The notes beneath the pieces are model-generated. The model did no database searches, was not told the DNA's origin, and saw nothing but the letters and a program-made list of their open reading frames with translations. A stretch of 64,000 bases of DNA, from contig CM054181.1 in NCBI GenBank assembly GCA_028829895.1, forward strand, positions 114,381,360 through 114,445,359, in the 5' to 3' direction. The translations under genes and the position numbers were made by a program. The DNA comes from Sinotaia quadrata (lineage: Eukaryota > Mollusca > Gastropoda > Architaenioglossa > Viviparidae). This document shows, piece after piece, positions 59,986 to 64,000 of this stretch; positions within the stretch are counted from its first letter, which is position 1; each line of letters starts with the position of its first letter.

Positions 59986-60639
59986 CTAACAAATAAAAAT
60001 ATTGTATTTCTCGCGGTTCGGGATTAATTTCCTTTAATTATCTGCAAGTGTCAGGCGAGGCGTGTGTACGTACGCCTGAAAAATGAATGTAACTATAACA
60101 CCGTCTCCGGACGTCGATGCTCGAATTTAATTTCACTTCCCTACTCTGTCCATCTATGACGTGAGACGTCCTTCTCTTGTTGTCTTCGGGTAGATATCGT
60201 TTTGCTTTTCTTTCATTTGAGAACACAGAGATCGCCAGATATTCCACACACTTAACGCTTGACTGTGTCATTGTTCATTCCAGTACCGTGTTTCGAAATG
60301 AAGTCCGAAGTTAATAACCCTAATAAGCCAAAATAAAAGAAAATGTCAAAGACAAGTCTAAATAGAACGTTCGAATTGTATTTCCTTTGACCCGTGTGTT
60401 AGAACAAAATAATACAGAGAGCATCTCATAATCACTTTGAAAAAGTACATATAAACACTTTTTTTTTCCCTTTTTATTTATACCTTTGCCGGCATTGGGC
60501 TAACTAAGACAAAAATGTTCATACATGTAAATATTGTTTCTTTAGTGAAGAATAATGAAAATATAATTTAAATAAATTGAATGCTTTTATTTTATCTTGA
60601 TTATTTTGTGATGATGATGAAAATGGTATTGGTTGTCGT
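59986..60639. other. Unannotated DNA
   Basis: Nothing recognisable. Confidence 0.5.
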
Positions 60640-60728
60640 CGTTGTGGTGGTGGCGGCGGCGGTGGTAGTGGTGGTGGTGGCGGCGGCGGCGGCAGTAGTG
60701 GTGGAGAAGGAGGAGGAAGAGGAGGGGG
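60640..60728. repeat. (GGT)n/(GGC)n trinucleotide tract
   Basis: GGT and GGC triplets followed by gaggaggaa. Confidence 0.93.
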
Positions 60729-62221
60729 AAATGAATGTGGAAAATTCTCTTTTAAGTACTCCTTTACGTTTGACTGTGTGGCAGAGTAAATTTGCAAATC
60801 CCTTTTTCTGAACTTAGTTGTTATATAAATTGTTAAATTGTCGAAGTGACCCGATCTTGGGCACTCCTTATGATGGTATTTTTGTAAGTGTCTGAGTTGG
60901 AGTAAACACTCGAGTTGAGAATATCCTAGAAATTGCTGATGTAATGTAAACTAGTTCAACTTGGTGAGTAGTTTTTATTATCCAATGGTTAAAATTACGA
61001 TAACAGGACCAGCCAATGGGCTGAGATCTAAAAGTTTACCTACTGTAGAGAAATCTATTGTCTAATCACTTGAATTTGGTGTGGCAAAGAAGTCCAGTCA
61101 TGGAAGACGTCCATTAGCTTAATGGTGAGTTAATTGACTGGTTGAGAGAGAATGGACTTAGAATTATTTCTGGCATTTTTTGCTATAGCTGTGTTATACT
61201 TGTGTTTTACGTAGAGATGTATTATGTGAGTAGACTATTATTTCTACAAATGTTTGAACTAAGCTGATCATATATACTATGCTAAATACTTTACATTGTT
61301 CTAATGAAATGACTCATTAAACTATAACGCTGTATTTATTATGCTGTGTCGTGTATCGCTAATGAATAAAGTTACAGGATTACAGGAAACTGTAAGTTGA
61401 GACTTGAATATAAGAAAGAATGGAGTTATAAAGCAATAAACTGGAAACTTAGATTGATTGATTGATTGTATGGGGGGCGCTTCCGGCTTCCGCCGCTTTC
61501 GCGCCTGGAAACTTAGCATTTGTTCCCTGCTTATATATTTACAAGGACAAGCAGTCTTTCTTCATTGTATGATATGAATCTTCTGGTTCACTGATTATAT
61601 GACCGTGGTAGATGTGGGAAGCATTTACTGCAGTATGTAAGTGTAAAGGCTGGAGGTATAATAAGAGAATTTGTTCACGTCACACTTTGAATCCAGTTAC
61701 GTAGACCTCTTCCCACTACAATCACCCTGATGGGAATAAAGCACAAGGAAAAAATATAGAGATTAATTATTTGTTGTACTTGTTCTTCTTTGATATTTGA
61801 TATCTAGCTTCTTGTTCGTCGAGAACTAACTACTGAAATTCGATTTCATTTCTCGGAATTACTCCAGCTGGCATCGCGGTGAAGTTAGTACGGATTTTCA
61901 CTGCTTTTGCGCATGCGCAGCTCATCGCAGAAGGCTAAGAAATCCCTCTCGGTGGCTCTCAAACTAACCCACTTTCGCCAAATCGTTTATTTATTTTTCA
62001 TGTTTGCACCCTATCTACAAATCAAACCCACACTACGCCGTGCCTAAGGAATCCGGGTGCGTTTCACGGTTCGAGTTCTTAATTCGATTTAACATTTTGA
62101 TATTAAACATTTCACGATTTCTTATGTCTAAGAAACATACATTCAAAAGCGTGTGTCGTTATGTCTTTAGGGGCTCTGAACGCCACATCACCCCTAGAAA
62201 ATCCTTCTCTTTCTAGAAGTG
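60729..62221. other. Unannotated DNA
   Basis: Contains the GC-rich shared motif at 61,470-61,510 next to a short (GATT)n run. No gene supported. Confidence 0.45.
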
Positions 62222-62600
62222 GGGTGGGGTAGTAAAAGTGGAAATAGTGTTGGTTGTAGAAGTGCTAGTAGTAGTAGTAGAGATTGTATTAGTAATAATA
62301 GCAGTGGTAGTAGTAGTAATAGAGGCGGGGGGTGGCGGTGATGGTGGTGGAGGTGGTATTAGTGGTGGTGATAGTAGTCTTGATGGTTGTAGTAGTAGTA
62401 GCAGTTATAGAAGGGTGGTGGAGGTAGTAGTAGATGTGGCAGTAATAATAGTGGTGGTGGTAGTAGTAATAGAAGTGGTGGTAGTGGAGGCGGTAGTTGT
62501 GGTATTAGAGATGGTAGTGATGGAGGTGTGGTAGTGGTGGTGGTAGTAGTAATTTTAGTCGTGTTGGTAGTAGTAGTAGAAATAAATGTTGTGCTAGTAA
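62222..62600. repeat. (GTA)n/(GGT)n trinucleotide tract
   Basis: Interrupted gtagtagta and ggtggtggt blocks over ~380 bp. Val-rich plus frames and Pro/Leu/Thr-rich minus frames are artefacts. Confidence 0.93.
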
Positions 62601-63119
62601 AAGTAGAGACTAGTTTCACGACCTTTGCTGTTTGTGGGTTAAAATTCTTAGTGTCCGGATCTTACCAGAATTCTGGGTTGAAATTCAAGATTGTACGAAT
62701 GCAGTGGGGAGAAATATCTTGTCATCATCATCATCATTATTATTGTTATTGGAACTTGTTTTTTCTAAGAGCACACAAACCTTTCGTTAAAAAATCACAA
62801 TCTACACCGTTTAATCTCAGTCACATATATAATCGATTAGATGTTACACAAGGTGATGTCAGAGGATCTGTTACGACCTCTTGCCAAGGACACCCAAGTG
62901 AAAATTCACACAACTCGAGTTGTCACAGTGAAAATGAGTGAATCAGAAATAAGATGATGGTCGGAGCAAGTTGATGAAGCATTCAGTAGGACTTCTGATC
63001 TGCTAACATCCGAGAATTAAGTACGACAGCATTAAAAATAATTATTAAAAAGCTAAACAGGTTTTATAATCTGAGCACACATTCTCGACAATTAAGGATT
63101 TTGTAGAGTAATCAAAAAC
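62601..63119. other. Unannotated DNA
   Basis: A short (ATC)n/(ATT)n run at 62,722-62,750; otherwise nothing. Confidence 0.5.
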
Positions 63120-63228
63120 TAAGGACACCTTGGGAGTAGGTTACAGACTAGGGATACCTAGTGAGTCTGGTTACAGAGTAGGGATACATAGGGAATATGG
63201 TTACAGAGTAGGGATACCTAGGGAGTAT
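63120..63228. repeat. 30-bp tandem repeat, about 3.5 copies
   Basis: ggttacagagtagggatacc followed by tagggagtat. Confidence 0.92.
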
Positions 63229-63524
63229 ATTAAATAGATTTTCTGGTTAAAAAAAACAAACATCTGTTGAAAACTTTCTAGGTAAAGGTGAGACTGTCTC
63301 CTAAATTCGTTAAAACATGACACACTAAAGTATCTGTGTCAGAGTTTTATGTTACTGCGAGCGGAAGTACCGCGTGACTGTGGCTGCACGTGCAGCATGA
63401 AAATTTCAAAATGGCATGCGTGAAGTTGTTGCTATGTACTTCAAGTCGCGGTGATGTGGGCGTTTCACGCCACAGTTAATGCCAGACGCCGAGCGAGTGG
63501 ACATCTTGAACTGATAAATGTCAG
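63229..63524. other. Unannotated DNA
   Basis: Nothing recognisable. Confidence 0.5.
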
Positions 63525-63821
63525 TCGTCAAGTAAGAAGTCATCTTTAAATGAGAGGTATCAGGGAAGTGAGTATATATTTTAACTCACAAATGTCAGTC
63601 AATTAAGAAGTCATCTTTAAATGAGAAGCATTAGTTAAGTGTGAGTAGATATTTTAACTCACAAATGTTAGTCGTCATGTGAATGGACATCTTTAAAAGA
63701 AATACCAGTCATCAAGTGAGAAGACATCTATCACTGGAAACAAATTAGCTGCCAAATGAGAGGATATCTTTTACTGAAAATATCAGTCAGCTAATGAGAA
63801 GACGTCATTAACTGAAACACA
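63525..63821. repeat. Degenerate tandem repeat
   Basis: Recurring aaatgtcagtcgtcaagt, gagaagtcatcttta and ttaactcacaa words at irregular ~40-85-bp spacing. It grades into the next array, which shares cagtcatcaagtg. Confidence 0.75.
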
Positions 63822-64000
63822 GTCATCAAGTGGACATCATGCACTGAAGACAGTCATCAAGTGGACATCATGCACTGAAGTCATCAAGTGGACATCATGC
63901 ACTGAAGACAGTCATCAGGCGATTGGACATCATGCACTGAAGACAGTCATCAGGCGATTGGACATCATGCAGTGAAGACAGTCATCAGGCGATTGGACAT
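63822..64000. repeat. ~28-35-bp array, runs off the window
   Basis: Units with cagtcatcaagtggacatca plus tgcactgaaga (shorter) change to cagtcatcaggcgattggac plus atcatgcactgaaga (35 bp). The array continues past the right edge. Confidence 0.93.

Noticed and set aside
59395..60027. Ser/Phe/Leu-rich frames in three phases
   Set aside because: Polypyrimidine low-complexity tract.
62238..62941. Val-rich frames and a 137-codon frame starting at 62,528
   Set aside because: They begin in a trinucleotide tract and the non-repeat part has no domain.

Overview
The window is eukaryotic, intergenic and repeat-dominated. It is AT-rich, with long (CA)n, (GA)n, (GATA)n and (GAAA)n microsatellites and about 30 tandem arrays, many with units of 40-60 bp. 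It also carries remnants of several transposon classes and one intact LTR retrotransposon. There is no operon-like gene packing, and I could not identify a single host protein-coding gene, tRNA or rRNA. The repeat style suggests an invertebrate, most likely a mollusc (gastropod-like). That is an inference; no taxonomic marker gene is present.

Layout. 1-11 kb holds minisatellites and very long microsatellites. At 11.4-11.9 kb is a 45-bp array carrying a 56-bp LINE 3'-end insertion. At 13.6-15.1 kb (minus) is a decayed LINE of the group with a C-terminal CCHC and restriction-like endonuclease region. At 17.3-18.2 kb is an inverted pair of a dispersed repeat whose second copy lies at 55.3-56.0 kb. 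At 18.36-20.40 kb a decayed DNA transposon (CACTG termini, ~105-bp inverted repeats, TAA duplication, broken transposase-like gene) sits inside a 52-57-bp satellite. From 21 to 39 kb, arrays with units of 9, 13, 16/32, 18, 19, 32, 41, 42, 46 and 57 bp alternate with non-repetitive DNA.

39,786-47,983 is a complete 8.2-kb LTR retrotransposon. It has 1,533-bp LTRs with no difference that I can see, TG...CA ends, a 5-bp CCAAT target duplication, a primer-binding site resembling proline tRNA, a polypurine tract and one 1,432-codon gag-pol frame. The domain order is Gag (coiled coil, SCAN-like region, zinc knuckle) - protease - integrase - reverse transcriptase - RNase H. Integrase before RT in an otherwise Ty3/gypsy-type protein is the hallmark of the Gmr1-like group. 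All catalytic residues are present and the element looks recently inserted and possibly active.

48-64 kb continues with arrays (units of 21-59 bp), a SINE-like repeat in two copies, a 5'-truncated decayed LINE at 56.4-57.15 kb, a GATA tract, a 660-bp polypyrimidine tract, and GGT/GTA trinucleotide tracts. A 35-bp array runs off the right edge.

The most interesting items are the intact integrase-first Gmr1-like element and the link between CACTG/TAA transposon ends and a zinc-cluster protein family that I know only as 'uncharacterized'.
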